A DNA stretch of 64,000 bases, taken from NCBI RefSeq assembly GCF_024609785.1, contig NZ_JANHJQ010000003.1, forward strand, positions 184,161 to 248,160, read 5' to 3'. The notes under the pieces were generated by a model. That model was given only the letters and a program-made list of their open reading frames with translations. It was not told the DNA's origin and searched no databases. Position numbers and translations under genes: made by a program. Positions 34,874-43,692 of the stretch are shown here, piece by piece. The stretch is from Pseudalkalibacillus decolorationis (GTDB taxonomy: Bacteria; Bacillota; Bacilli; Bacillales; Fictibacillaceae). Position 1 is the first letter of the stretch, and the number at the start of each line of letters is the position of its first letter.

Positions 34874-36424
34874 GTGAATAGAAAAATAGCATTGCTTCCC
34901 GTCGATGCAAGACCGGTTACGAGAGACCTTCCTTGTCAACTAGCAGCTATAGGAGGGTGGGAGATCCTCGTTCCTGAATGTGAATATTTAGGTTTTTTGA
35001 AGGAGCCAGGCAATATCAAAGAGCTGCAGCAATGGCTCGAAAAAACGGTTGATGAAGTGGACGGGCTAGTAATCTCGATTGATATGCTCGGTTATGGAGG
35101 GCTTGTCCCGTCACGAATTTCAGATGCCTCTATTGATGAAGTCCGTTCGCGAATTCAGCTGATAAGTAAGTTAAAAGAAAAGAATCCGAATATGAAGATT
35201 ATGTGTTTCAGCGCTACGATGCGGATTTCCAACTCTTATGTAAATGAAGAGGAGAAGGATTATTGGGACCGTTATGGTGTAGAACTGTGGACGTATTCTT
35301 ACTATTCCCACCGTTATGCTAAGACGAAGGATCCGGCCTCCAAAAAGCTTGTTGAACGATTGAAGCCTGAGATTCCTGATTGGATATTGGAAGATTACAA
35401 GAATACTCGAGAACGAAACTTTGCTATTAATCGGACTTTGCTGGATGAGGTAGAAAGTGGTCTATTCGACACCTTGATTTTCCCTCAAGATGATACCTCT
35501 GAGTACGGGATGAACATTCAAGAACAGGAATTACTTTCGCAGGAGGTTCTTGCGCGTCAACTCTATGATAACGTTTTTATTTACCCTGGAGCGGATGAAG
35601 TTGCTAGTACTCTGGTTGCTAGAATGATTTATGATCTAGAAGACTTGCAGAAGCCGGTATTTCATCCGTTTTTCAGCGGTCAAAAAGGGGCATTATCACC
35701 GGCGATGTACGAAGACCGACCGATTGCTGAATCTGTTAAAGGGCAGGTCTATGCCTTTGGGTCTTTCACAATTGAAAGTTCGGTCGGAGCTGACATTTTA
35801 CTCGCGGTGAACGTTCCAGGAAAGAAACAGGGGGACCTTGCTCTGCAAAAAGACCTCGATGAAGTAGATACAGCAGATCGAAACCTTGGAGAATGGCTAT
35901 TAAAGGTCAAGCATTATCTTGGAACAGGAAAAATGGTAGCGATTGCAGATCTTGCCTATTCGAACGGAGCAGACCCTGCACTCATACCTAGATTGCTAGA
36001 TTCAAGCATTTTTAAAAAATTGACGGGCTATGCCGGATGGAATACAGCGGGCAATTCACTTGGAACAGTCATTGCCCATGCAGCAATGGTTCATTTACAT
36101 AAGAATTCTGTTAAATTGAACGAATCAGATTTTACTAGAAGACACTATGAACAGTTACTGTTACGACTTTTAGAAGACTATCTTTATCAAACCATAGTTC
36201 GCCCACAGGTGAGAGATCGTGTTAATGAACCGGATTTAGAGGAAGCCCAACTACTTGGGGAAGTTAAACAAACTTTTTTGAAAACAGCAAATGAACTAGA
36301 CTTGGAAAATTTGTTCAGTGGCTTTGTTCCATCAATAACGAGCATTTTCCTTCCTTGGAATCGAACCTTTGAAATCGGATTAACGGTCCGGCTTGATGAA
36401 AGAAACAAAAATGAAAGTACTTGA
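34874..36424 (+). CDS. DUF4127 family protein
   Basis: A 516-residue cytoplasmic protein matching DUF4127 throughout. It opens IALLPVDARPVTRDLPCQLA (5-24), a recognisable family start, followed by ISIDMLGYGGLVPSR and PQDDTSEYGMN. Function unknown. The GTG start at 34874 follows AAAGGACGG and AGGGG. The same family sits beside NanE and ABC sugar genes in this locus, so a role in amino-sugar or glycopeptide processing is likely, but it shows no catalytic signature I can name. Confidence 0.85.
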   Translation: MNRKIALLPVDARPVTRDLPCQLAAIGGWEILVPECEYLGFLKEPGNIKELQQWLEKTVDEVDGLVISIDMLGYGGLVPSRISDASIDEVRSRIQLISKLKEKNPNMKIMCFSATMRISNSYVNEEEKDYWDRYGVELWTYSYYSHRYAKTKDPASKKLVERLKPEIPDWILEDYKNTRERNFAINRTLLDEVESGLFDTLIFPQDDTSEYGMNIQEQELLSQEVLARQLYDNVFIYPGADEVASTLVARMIYDLEDLQKPVFHPFFSGQKGALSPAMYEDRPIAESVKGQVYAFGSFTIESSVGADILLAVNVPGKKQGDLALQKDLDEVDTADRNLGEWLLKVKHYLGTGKMVAIADLAYSNGADPALIPRLLDSSIFKKLTGYAGWNTAGNSLGTVIAHAAMVHLHKNSVKLNESDFTRRHYEQLLLRLLEDYLYQTIVRPQVRDRVNEPDLEEAQLLGEVKQTFLKTANELDLENLFSGFVPSITSIFLPWNRTFEIGLTVRLDERNKNEST

Positions 36425-36535
36425 ATTCTCGCTTTCTAGTCGGACTCTAATTTTAAGGAGGTGGTCAAACAACGATCAGGATACTTGTGTCGCAATTGCC
36501 CGGACTTTTTCATTTGAATTAAACGGAGGGATTTG

Positions 36536-38206
36536 ATGAAAAAAGCATTTGGTGTTCTATTGTCACTTGTTTTGCTTATTAGTTTGGCTATTCCTGCATT
36601 TGCAACAGGAGGAAATGACAACTCAAGACATCGTGTACTTCAAAACCTCGTAGAAGATGAAAACAAGAAAGCAAGAATTTTATGGTATGACCTTTCTGCA
36701 AATATTGAAAATCTCAATACGCGTGAAAAAGTCGAAAATATTGTAGGAAAAACAGCAAGAGCAAACATAGATACCATCATCCTAGATGTGAAAAATTATA
36801 CTGGTTTTGTCGGTTATTCAAGTGAAATTGCCCCGCATATGAGCACATCTGAGATCCCTAAATACGACGGATTCCCTGAAGGATACGATTTGCTAAAAGA
36901 AGTTATTGAAGTCGCCCATGAGTATGGGATACAGGTTCATGCAAATGTCAACGTGTTTTCAGAAGGAAACACCGATTATCAGGATGGTCCTGCATATGAA
37001 AATCCTGAATGGCAATCAACTTTCTATCAAGCCTCACGTGTTGCGAAGACTGGTGATGGAGCAACCTTTGACATCACTGGTGTGAATACCACAAGAGGCT
37101 CGAACCAGCTTGTTATGTATACACCTGCAAAATATGATGCTTCTCCAGCAAATCAATGGGGGGCAGAAGTGCAGGTAACTGATGGAGTTGTCACAAAGGT
37201 GATAGATCGAACATACGGAGCACCTGCGGTAACCGTACCGGATAACGGTGTAGTACTTTCAGGTCATGGTGAAGCGAGAACGTGGATCTTAGAAAATGTT
37301 CATGAAGGTGACAAACTTGATTATTCCGCTTCAAAATCAGAGCTAGTCCCTGCATCAGAATATCCAAGTTTCTCTACATTTGTTAATCCGATTCGCGAAG
37401 ATGTTCAAAATTATGAGCTGAGTATTATTGATGAGATTATTAGTAACTATGACGTAGATGGAATTGTTCTCGATCGTGCACGATATTCCAACGTCCACGC
37501 CGATTTTAGTGATCTTAGTCGTGAACAATTTGAAGAGTATGTCGGTGAAAGCGTAACAAACTGGCCAGAGGATATCTATACAATGGAATTTACAGAGCAA
37601 GGGGAAGAAATCATTCCAGGTAAGTATTATCAAAAGTGGATTGAATGGAGAGCGGGCAACATACAAGACTTCTTCAAAACGGCAGAAAACGTTGTCCATG
37701 AGAAGGATTCTTCACTATTCTTCAGCACGTATGTCGGTGCATGGTACCCACTATATTATAGTGAGGGAGTAAACTGGGCAAGTAAAACACATCAGCCAGA
37801 TTTTGATTGGGCAAGTCCTGATTACGGCAAAACAGGATATGCTGAAGTGCTGGATTTCTTAATGACAGGTAACTATTTCCATGAAGTTACTCGAGAGGAA
37901 GCTGTAGAGGCTGGTAACCCTGATTGGTATAGTGTTGAAGGGTCAGCTGACATGGCGTTTGATGTTGTTAATGAAGCAACCTTCGTTTACGGAAGCCTTT
38001 ATCTAAACCAATACAAGGGTGATCCTGAACAGTTCCGGAAAGGGTTAAGATCCGTAATGGACAGGACGCATGGAATCATGCTCTTTGACCTTGTTTACTT
38101 AGAACAGTTCGGTTGGTGGGACATCATTGAAGAGGAATTTGCAGAGGAATCTAAACCACCGCACCAAATTCCAGGACTGTTAAAGATGATAAGGGAAGAC
38201 AAATAA
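36536..38206 (+). CDS. Secreted GHL10-type glycoside-hydrolase-like protein with extra domain
   Basis: A 556-residue secreted protein. The signal peptide ends about AFA23. A TIM-barrel start (ARILWYDLSANIENLNTREKV and IDTIILDVKNYTGFVGY) matches the family 10-like GHL10/DUF187 group, continued after residue 270 by DGIVLDRARYSNVHADFSDLS. Residues 180-265 interrupt the barrel with a domain shared with the GH84 protein at 40245 (TTRGSNQLVMYT, NQWGAEV, VPDNGVVLSGHG). ACGGAGGG sets the start at ATG 36536. Likely an extracellular glycan-cleaving enzyme; no activity can be assigned. Confidence 0.82.
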   Translation: MKKAFGVLLSLVLLISLAIPAFATGGNDNSRHRVLQNLVEDENKKARILWYDLSANIENLNTREKVENIVGKTARANIDTIILDVKNYTGFVGYSSEIAPHMSTSEIPKYDGFPEGYDLLKEVIEVAHEYGIQVHANVNVFSEGNTDYQDGPAYENPEWQSTFYQASRVAKTGDGATFDITGVNTTRGSNQLVMYTPAKYDASPANQWGAEVQVTDGVVTKVIDRTYGAPAVTVPDNGVVLSGHGEARTWILENVHEGDKLDYSASKSELVPASEYPSFSTFVNPIREDVQNYELSIIDEIISNYDVDGIVLDRARYSNVHADFSDLSREQFEEYVGESVTNWPEDIYTMEFTEQGEEIIPGKYYQKWIEWRAGNIQDFFKTAENVVHEKDSSLFFSTYVGAWYPLYYSEGVNWASKTHQPDFDWASPDYGKTGYAEVLDFLMTGNYFHEVTREEAVEAGNPDWYSVEGSADMAFDVVNEATFVYGSLYLNQYKGDPEQFRKGLRSVMDRTHGIMLFDLVYLEQFGWWDIIEEEFAEESKPPHQIPGLLKMIREDK

Positions 38207-38213
38207 TATTCGG

Positions 38214-38264
38214 GAAGGTGCTGATCCATAAAGTGTTTGACTCACTTATATGGGTTAGCACCCT
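38214..38264 (+). terminator. Long imperfect hairpin after the GHL10-type gene
   Basis: AAGGTGCTGATCCATA pairs imperfectly with TATGGGTTAGCACCCTT, and inside it AAGTG pairs with CACTT. There is no good T-run, so it may stabilise mRNA rather than stop transcription. Confidence 0.5.
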
Positions 38265-38388
38265 TAATTTATGGCCAAAGTTCAAGTTTAAGGTGCTGAG
38301 TACTGGATTTTAGAGGGGGGATTTTAAATCTAGAAGAATTAAGCCATTGGAAGGTATAATCTGGTTCCTAGAAGTGATACCAATTCAA

Positions 38389-38584
38389 TATATCAGCGAA
38401 ATCCTGTTTATACCGGCGAAATCCAAAATATATCAGCGAAATTTTGATGATATCGGCGAAATCCAAAATATATCAGCTAAATTTCGATTATATCAGCGAA
38501 ATCCAAAATATATCAGCGAAAACTTCGATTATATCAGCGAAATCCAAAATATATCAGCGAAAACTTCGATTATATCAGCGAAAA
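38389..38584. repeat. Short-period tandem repeat, ten copies of TATCAGCGAA
   Basis: TATCAGCGAA or a close variant begins at 38391, 38411, 38431, 38451, 38471, 38491, 38511, 38532, 38552 and 38573, a period of 20 then 20-21 bases. Spacers alternate between ATCCAAAATA and A/T-rich TTTCGATTA-like forms. Open frames across it give a repeating SAKSKIYQR-type peptide without a ribosome site, so I do not call a gene. It fills the gap before the FAD oxidoreductase. Confidence 0.9.
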
Positions 38585-38633
38585 TTAAACGGTCCTCTTC
38601 GTTCATACATAAAGCGTGAAAGGAGTCGTGCCA

Positions 38634-40211
38634 ATGACTAAAGAAATGAATGGTGAAATTATTATCATAGGTGGAGGGCTTGGAGGCAGTATGGCGGCCC
38701 TTTCTGCAGCTAAGCTAGGTAAAAAAGTCATCTTAACAGAAGAAACAGCACGAATCGGTGGACAATTAACGAGCCAGCTGGTCCCCCCAGACGAACATAA
38801 ATGGATTGAACAATTCGGATGTACGAGAACCTATCGTGAATTCCGCAACCGTGTGAGAGCTTACTATCATCATAATTACCCACTGACTGCAAAGGCGAAG
38901 CAAATATCAAGGCTGAATCCAGGAAACGCGCTTGTCAGTAGGATTTCTCATGATCCCAGAGTCTCATTAGCAGTTTTACACGATATGCTGGCACCTTATT
39001 TTCACAGCGGTCGAATCACACTTCTTTTACAACATAAAGCAGAGGCTGCCGAGACAAACGGGGATGAAATTCTTGCTGTTACTGTCCGAAACCTTGAGAC
39101 AAATAACCTAGTCACCATAAGTGGATCCATTTTTATTGATGCAACGGAGTGCGGTGATGTTCTTCCGTTAGCAGGGGCTGAATATGTGACAGGCGCAGAA
39201 TCTGTTAATGATACTGGCGAACCTCATGTACTGTCGAGAGATTCTGAACCGATGGATATGCAGTCCATTACGCACTGTTTCGCAGTAGATTATATTGAGG
39301 GTGAAAACCACACAATTGAAAAACCTCAGCAATATAAGTTTTGGAAAAGCTATCAAGCTGATTTCCTCGAACATAAGCAGTTGAGTTGGTTTGGACCTGA
39401 TGCGGCTACAGGAAAATCAAAATTGTTCACACTTTTTCCTCAGAAAGGGTTATTTTCGCTTTGGGAGTATAGAAGGGCCCTTGATAAAAGCCTATTTGAA
39501 GAAGGCTATGCTAATGGTGATCTTTCTTTAATTAACTGGCCTCAAAATGATTATTGGCTTGGCCCGATTTATGAGGTGAGTGAGGAAGAACGGCTGAAAC
39601 ATTTAAAAGGTGCACGGCAATTAAGCTTATCTTTGCTTTATTGGATGCAAACAGAAGCACCAAGAGAAGATGGTAAAACAGGTTTTCCTGGAATGCGGTT
39701 ACGAAGAGATGTTGCAGGGACGGAAGACGGGCTTGCCATGTACCCGTACATTCGAGAGTCACGACGTATAAAAGCAGAAGTAAGGGTTAAAGAACAGGAT
39801 ATTTCAGCTGACACTCGAGTAAATAATGGCGTAAACAAAGTCAGGGATTCAGTGGGAATAGGATCTTATCACATTGACTTACATCCAACGGTTGTGACGA
39901 ATCAACTATTTTACACACTTAGTCTGCCTTTCCAAATTCCGCTTGGTGCACTACTGCCAATACGAATGCACAATCTAATCGCAGGGAGCAAAAACATTGG
40001 TGCGACTCACATTACCAATGGGTGCTTCCGGGTCCATCCAGTTGAATGGAACATTGGGGAGTCTGCAGGTTATCTTGCGGCTTATGCTCATGAAAAAGGG
40101 ATTGAACCTAGAGCAGTCAGGCAAAACGAAGAACAGCTTGATGAATTCCAATCTCTCCTTAAGAAACAAGGGATCGAGCTTGAATGGCCTCATAGTGTCT
40201 TAATTGAGTAA
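38634..40211 (+). CDS. FAD-dependent oxidoreductase (FAD_oxidored family)
   Basis: A 525-residue flavoprotein with the dinucleotide-binding loop IIGGGLGGSMAALSAAKLG (11-29), then EETARIGGQLTSQ, and later FIDATECGDVLPLAGAEYVTGAE. The C-terminal NIGATHITNGCFRVHPVEWNIGE is typical of the FAD_oxidored family found beside glycoside hydrolases. GGAG before ATG 38634 favours it over GTG 38616. No signal peptide. Substrate unknown; oxidation of a sugar or sugar derivative released by the neighbouring secreted enzymes is inference. Confidence 0.85.
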   Translation: MTKEMNGEIIIIGGGLGGSMAALSAAKLGKKVILTEETARIGGQLTSQLVPPDEHKWIEQFGCTRTYREFRNRVRAYYHHNYPLTAKAKQISRLNPGNALVSRISHDPRVSLAVLHDMLAPYFHSGRITLLLQHKAEAAETNGDEILAVTVRNLETNNLVTISGSIFIDATECGDVLPLAGAEYVTGAESVNDTGEPHVLSRDSEPMDMQSITHCFAVDYIEGENHTIEKPQQYKFWKSYQADFLEHKQLSWFGPDAATGKSKLFTLFPQKGLFSLWEYRRALDKSLFEEGYANGDLSLINWPQNDYWLGPIYEVSEEERLKHLKGARQLSLSLLYWMQTEAPREDGKTGFPGMRLRRDVAGTEDGLAMYPYIRESRRIKAEVRVKEQDISADTRVNNGVNKVRDSVGIGSYHIDLHPTVVTNQLFYTLSLPFQIPLGALLPIRMHNLIAGSKNIGATHITNGCFRVHPVEWNIGESAGYLAAYAHEKGIEPRAVRQNEEQLDEFQSLLKKQGIELEWPHSVLIE

Positions 40212-40244
40212 ATCGAAAAATTTTATATAAGGGGTGTAGTAATT

Positions 40245-42911
40245 ATGGATTTGTCTGTAAAAAAGAAAAGACGTCCGGTTTTCTGCTGCTTACTATCCTT
40301 ATTTCTTGTTGTGTCTTCAGTCATTGGAGGTTCCGTTTCCTTAGCATCAACCGTCTCTGCACAAAATGACCCCCCAGAACTATCGATTTATCCTACCCCT
40401 CAGAATATTGAAGTTAATGGCTCAGGTTTCCCTTTATCCCCAGTTGTCGGAATTGTTGTAGCTGAACCAAATGACCAAACCGTTGTAGATGAGTTAAAAG
40501 AAACATTAGTATCAGCGGGTGTTAAAGAAATTAAGACATTTCAACCTTTTGAAAAGCCGACCACACCAGTTACGGTTTATATCGCGGACAACCCAGAAGC
40601 AGCCTTTATCACCAAACAACTGGGAACACTTGATACCGAATTAGACAACCCCCTTCCAAAAGAAGGATATGTACTAGCAGCGGGGCAAGGAAATGATGGA
40701 AAGAAGAAAATTATTCTTGCTGGTGCTGATTGGGATGGTACCTTTTACGGTGTGAAAACGTTGAAACAATTCGTTAAATCACATCCAGGACGAAATAGGA
40801 TACCAGAAGTAGTCATAGAAGATTATCCTGAAATGCCGATTAGAGGGGTTATTGAAGGGTTTTATGGTGAACCATGGTCCCAAGCAGACCGGATTGATCA
40901 AATCAACTTTTATGCAGAAAATAAGATGAATACGTATGTGTATGCTCCGAAAGATGATCCTTACCATCGCGATCAATGGAGAGATCCTTATCCACCAGAC
41001 AAGCTCGCTGAAATAGGGAAGTTAGTGGACGAAGCAAGAGAGAATCATATCGATTTTGTATTCACGATTTCTCCAGGGCTAGATATGTGTTATTCCGATG
41101 AGGGCGAGTTCGAGTTGCTTATGGATAAAGCTCAAGCGATGTGGGATTTAGGCGTGCGAGACTTTGCCATTCTTTTAGATGATATTTTCCAAGATATGAA
41201 TTGTGAAGAAGACCGTGAAAAATTCGGATCTGCTCCTAGTCCATCAGCTTCCGCACAAGCGTATTTGTTGAACAAGTTTCAGAAGGAATTTATTGAAACA
41301 CATGAAGGGGCAAACCGATTGATCACTGTTCCTACCGAATATTATCAGGACGGGACAAGCACGTATAGAGAACAGTTTGCTGACTTGGTAGATTCAGAGG
41401 TTCTCGTGTATTGGACAGGTATTGGGATTACAACTGAAACAATTACCAATGAAGATGCAGAAAAGATCTCAAACATATTTAAGCATGACCTTTTAATATG
41501 GGACAACTTTCCGGTTAATGATTTTGCGCGCGACAGACTTTTTTTGGGACCATTATCTGGCAGAGATGCTGAACTTACGGAGCATGGTGTTCGTGGCTTA
41601 ACAGCAAACCCAATGGAATATGCACAAGCCTCTAAAATACCGTTATTTACAGTAGCGGATTACACTTGGAATCCCGAGGCATATGACCCTAAAAAGTCTT
41701 GGCAAGCGAGTATTAAAGACTTCGGAGGTTCATTTGCAGAAGAACTGACCACCTTTGCAGAAAATGCCTTGTCCTCACCTCTTCGTGAGGAAGAATCACC
41801 GACATTAAGTCCACTGATCAACTCGTTCTGGAGTGGGTATGAAAATGGAGAAGGGCAACTTGAGGCAGATCAACTATTAATGGAATTGAAAAAGCTTGAA
41901 GCTGCTGCGGATGTATTAGAGAAGGAATTCGATAATACGGATTTTTCAGAAGAGATGAACCCTTGGATCGATAAAATGAAGCATTACGGTGTGGCAGGTC
42001 AATTGGCCGTAGAAATGTTACTTGCACAACAGAGCGGTGATAAAGAAGTAACAGAGGGTTATCGATTGCAACTAGAAGAAGTACTGAACAATGATACGAC
42101 AGATAGAACGTTTGAAGAACAGCAACAAGCTTCAAGGACACTTGATGGAGTTAATGCGCCAAGGGGCTGGGGTGAGCTTGTCATGTACACTTCTGAATTT
42201 GGAGAAAGGACTGGTACCAATCAATGGGGTTATGAGATAACCGTTGTTGATGGTAAAGTAACGGATTCAGGTGGAAACAATTCAGTGATCCCTGACAATG
42301 GATATGTATTAAGTGTCCATTCCGGTGGAGACGGTGACTGGCCCGCAAACAATTCAATCGTCGGAGCGAATGTATCAATAGAGGACGGTGTGGTTACGAT
42401 TACGATTGATGAGGGCGTTTATGATGTGCCGAATAAGAAAACCTATGCATACCAGGTAATGGAGCCGTTTATCAATCAGGCATTAAAAACGAATGATCTT
42501 TGGCTTGGAGGGCGAGAAGAGGCAGGGCCTTTCTCTACCATAGATGCATATAGTACGTTCGCTCTTGGAAACATGACTGATGGAAATCTTAATACTCTAT
42601 ATTGGACAAAAGGGTCTCCAAAAAAAGGTGATTATATCGGGGTTGACTTAGGCGAGCTCCAAACTATCCGTTCAATAGAGCTTTATATGGCATCAGCGAG
42701 CGGACCTGTTCCAAGGCCTAATGATTATATTAAACATGGTGTTGTTGAAATCTCAAAGGACGGAAGCAACTGGGAGGTAATAGGCGAGTATCAGGATCAG
42801 GATGAAATTTCAATTGTATTGGATGAAGAGGAACAAGCAAGATTTGTTAGGTTTAAAGTGTTGAGCGACCAAACGGGTTGGGCACAGGTGAGGGAGTTTA
42901 TTGTGGAATGA
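40245..42911 (+). CDS. Secreted GH84 beta-N-acetylglucosaminidase with CBM32-like domain
   Basis: An 888-residue secreted enzyme. Signal peptide to about residue 39 (STVSAQ). GH20/84 N-terminal domain follows (LSIYPTPQNIEV), then the GH84 catalytic barrel from residue 200 (RGVIEGFYGEPWS). The tandem acids D312-D313 in LLDDIFQDM are the GH84 catalytic pair. Residues 632-715 carry the domain shared with the protein at 36536 (APRGWGELVMYT, TNQWGYEI, IPDNGYVLS). A discoidin/CBM32-like domain closes the protein (about 760-888). It would remove terminal beta-linked GlcNAc from extracellular glycans. GGGGTG precedes the ATG. Confidence 0.93.
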   Translation: MDLSVKKKRRPVFCCLLSLFLVVSSVIGGSVSLASTVSAQNDPPELSIYPTPQNIEVNGSGFPLSPVVGIVVAEPNDQTVVDELKETLVSAGVKEIKTFQPFEKPTTPVTVYIADNPEAAFITKQLGTLDTELDNPLPKEGYVLAAGQGNDGKKKIILAGADWDGTFYGVKTLKQFVKSHPGRNRIPEVVIEDYPEMPIRGVIEGFYGEPWSQADRIDQINFYAENKMNTYVYAPKDDPYHRDQWRDPYPPDKLAEIGKLVDEARENHIDFVFTISPGLDMCYSDEGEFELLMDKAQAMWDLGVRDFAILLDDIFQDMNCEEDREKFGSAPSPSASAQAYLLNKFQKEFIETHEGANRLITVPTEYYQDGTSTYREQFADLVDSEVLVYWTGIGITTETITNEDAEKISNIFKHDLLIWDNFPVNDFARDRLFLGPLSGRDAELTEHGVRGLTANPMEYAQASKIPLFTVADYTWNPEAYDPKKSWQASIKDFGGSFAEELTTFAENALSSPLREEESPTLSPLINSFWSGYENGEGQLEADQLLMELKKLEAAADVLEKEFDNTDFSEEMNPWIDKMKHYGVAGQLAVEMLLAQQSGDKEVTEGYRLQLEEVLNNDTTDRTFEEQQQASRTLDGVNAPRGWGELVMYTSEFGERTGTNQWGYEITVVDGKVTDSGGNNSVIPDNGYVLSVHSGGDGDWPANNSIVGANVSIEDGVVTITIDEGVYDVPNKKTYAYQVMEPFINQALKTNDLWLGGREEAGPFSTIDAYSTFALGNMTDGNLNTLYWTKGSPKKGDYIGVDLGELQTIRSIELYMASASGPVPRPNDYIKHGVVEISKDGSNWEVIGEYQDQDEISIVLDEEEQARFVRFKVLSDQTGWAQVREFIVE

Positions 42912-42943
42912 AATAATGAATATGAAAATCAATAACAGAGTAC

Positions 42944-42981
42944 CAAGAGCCTGAATTCTATAATTGAATCAGGCTCTTTTT
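42944..42981 (+). terminator. Rho-independent terminator after the GH84 gene
   Basis: AAGAGCCTGAATTC and GAATCAGGCTCTT arms with a short loop end in TTTTT. It closes the amino-sugar locus. Confidence 0.88.
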
Positions 42982-43025
42982 ACATGATCAATCAAACGTT
43001 TGAATAAGGCGGCGAAACGATTGGG

Positions 43026-43413
43026 GCTCATAGGATGCAGCAGCTAAACAAAAATCTTAGGGCTGACATTGCCATAGAAATAAACAAGATGTTAAAAATA
43101 CCTTACGACAAAGACAACTTAGAATTTGCAGATAACAGAATTTCAAGGTACTCTATGCAATTAGGAAAATGTGCAGTAACAGGGGAATTTTTGACTACCG
43201 ATAAGGTGCATTGTCACCATAAGATACCCCACATATGGGGGAACAGATGAATTTAACAATCTTGTAATTGTACATAAAGATGTCCATAGACTAATCCACT
43301 CTACAAATGAAAAGACGATTGAACGATATATGAACAGTCTTCAATTAGATGGAAAACAATTGAAGAAGTTAAACAAATTTCGTAAAGTTAGTAATTTAAT
43401 TGCTTTAGTTTAA
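43026..43413 (+). pseudogene. Group II intron-encoded protein, C-terminal remnant (frameshifted)
   Basis: The first frame reads LNKNLRADIAIEINKMLKI and CAVTGEFLTTDKVHCHHKIP, the maturase X region and HNH endonuclease start of a group II intron reverse transcriptase. A frameshift in the G-run near 43243 moves to another frame, which continues FNNLVIVHKDVHRLIHSTN and LDGKQLKKLNKFRKVSNL to TAA 43413. The reverse transcriptase domain, about the first 450 residues, is missing. It is a dead fragment. Confidence 0.85.
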
Positions 43414-43424
43414 AAGAATATGAT

Positions 43425-43510
43425 GGAACGCCTAATGCGGTGAAAATCGCACGTTGGGTGTGGAGCAGGGGAAAAGATGGAGATTACCTCAAAGTCTTAC
43501 CTATTGCTAT
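43425..43510 (+). ncRNA. Group II intron 3' end (domains V-VI remnant)
   Basis: CGCCTAATGCGGTGAAAATC followed by GCACGTTGGGTG and GAGCAGGGGAAAAGATGGAG resembles the domain V hairpin and linker that follow these reverse transcriptase genes in Bacillus introns. The sequence ends in TTACCTATTGCTATTA, close to usual 3' ends. The intron 5' part is absent, so it cannot splice. Confidence 0.65.
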
Positions 43511-43561
43511 TAAACTTACGAGCAGGTTAGATCAAGTGAAAATATTCACAAAGGAGCCTAG

Positions 43562-43660
43562 GCTACCGTTAAGTTGGCAGTTGCCCGATTTGGACGCATT
43601 AACGTACTGGTCAATAACCTAGGTAAACCTATGGTGGCTTCTTCGAGGAATAGATTATAA
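43562..43660 (+). pseudogene. Short-chain dehydrogenase fragment (central part)
   Basis: A 32-residue frame reads VKLAVARFGRINVLVNNLGK, the NNAG region of short-chain dehydrogenases, then runs to a stop after 12 further residues. Both ends of the gene are missing. It follows the intron remnant. Confidence 0.7.
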
Positions 43661-43692
43661 TAAATAATTCATAATATTATTACGAGATTTTC

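Noticed and set aside
38347-38641. Two overlapping open frames of 65-90 codons through the TATCAGCGAA array
   Set aside because: The peptides are pure repeat translation without ribosome sites; the array explains them.
43440-43622. 60-codon frame reading ARWVWSRGKDGDYLKVLPIAI
   Set aside because: This is translation of the group II intron 3' end, not a protein gene.
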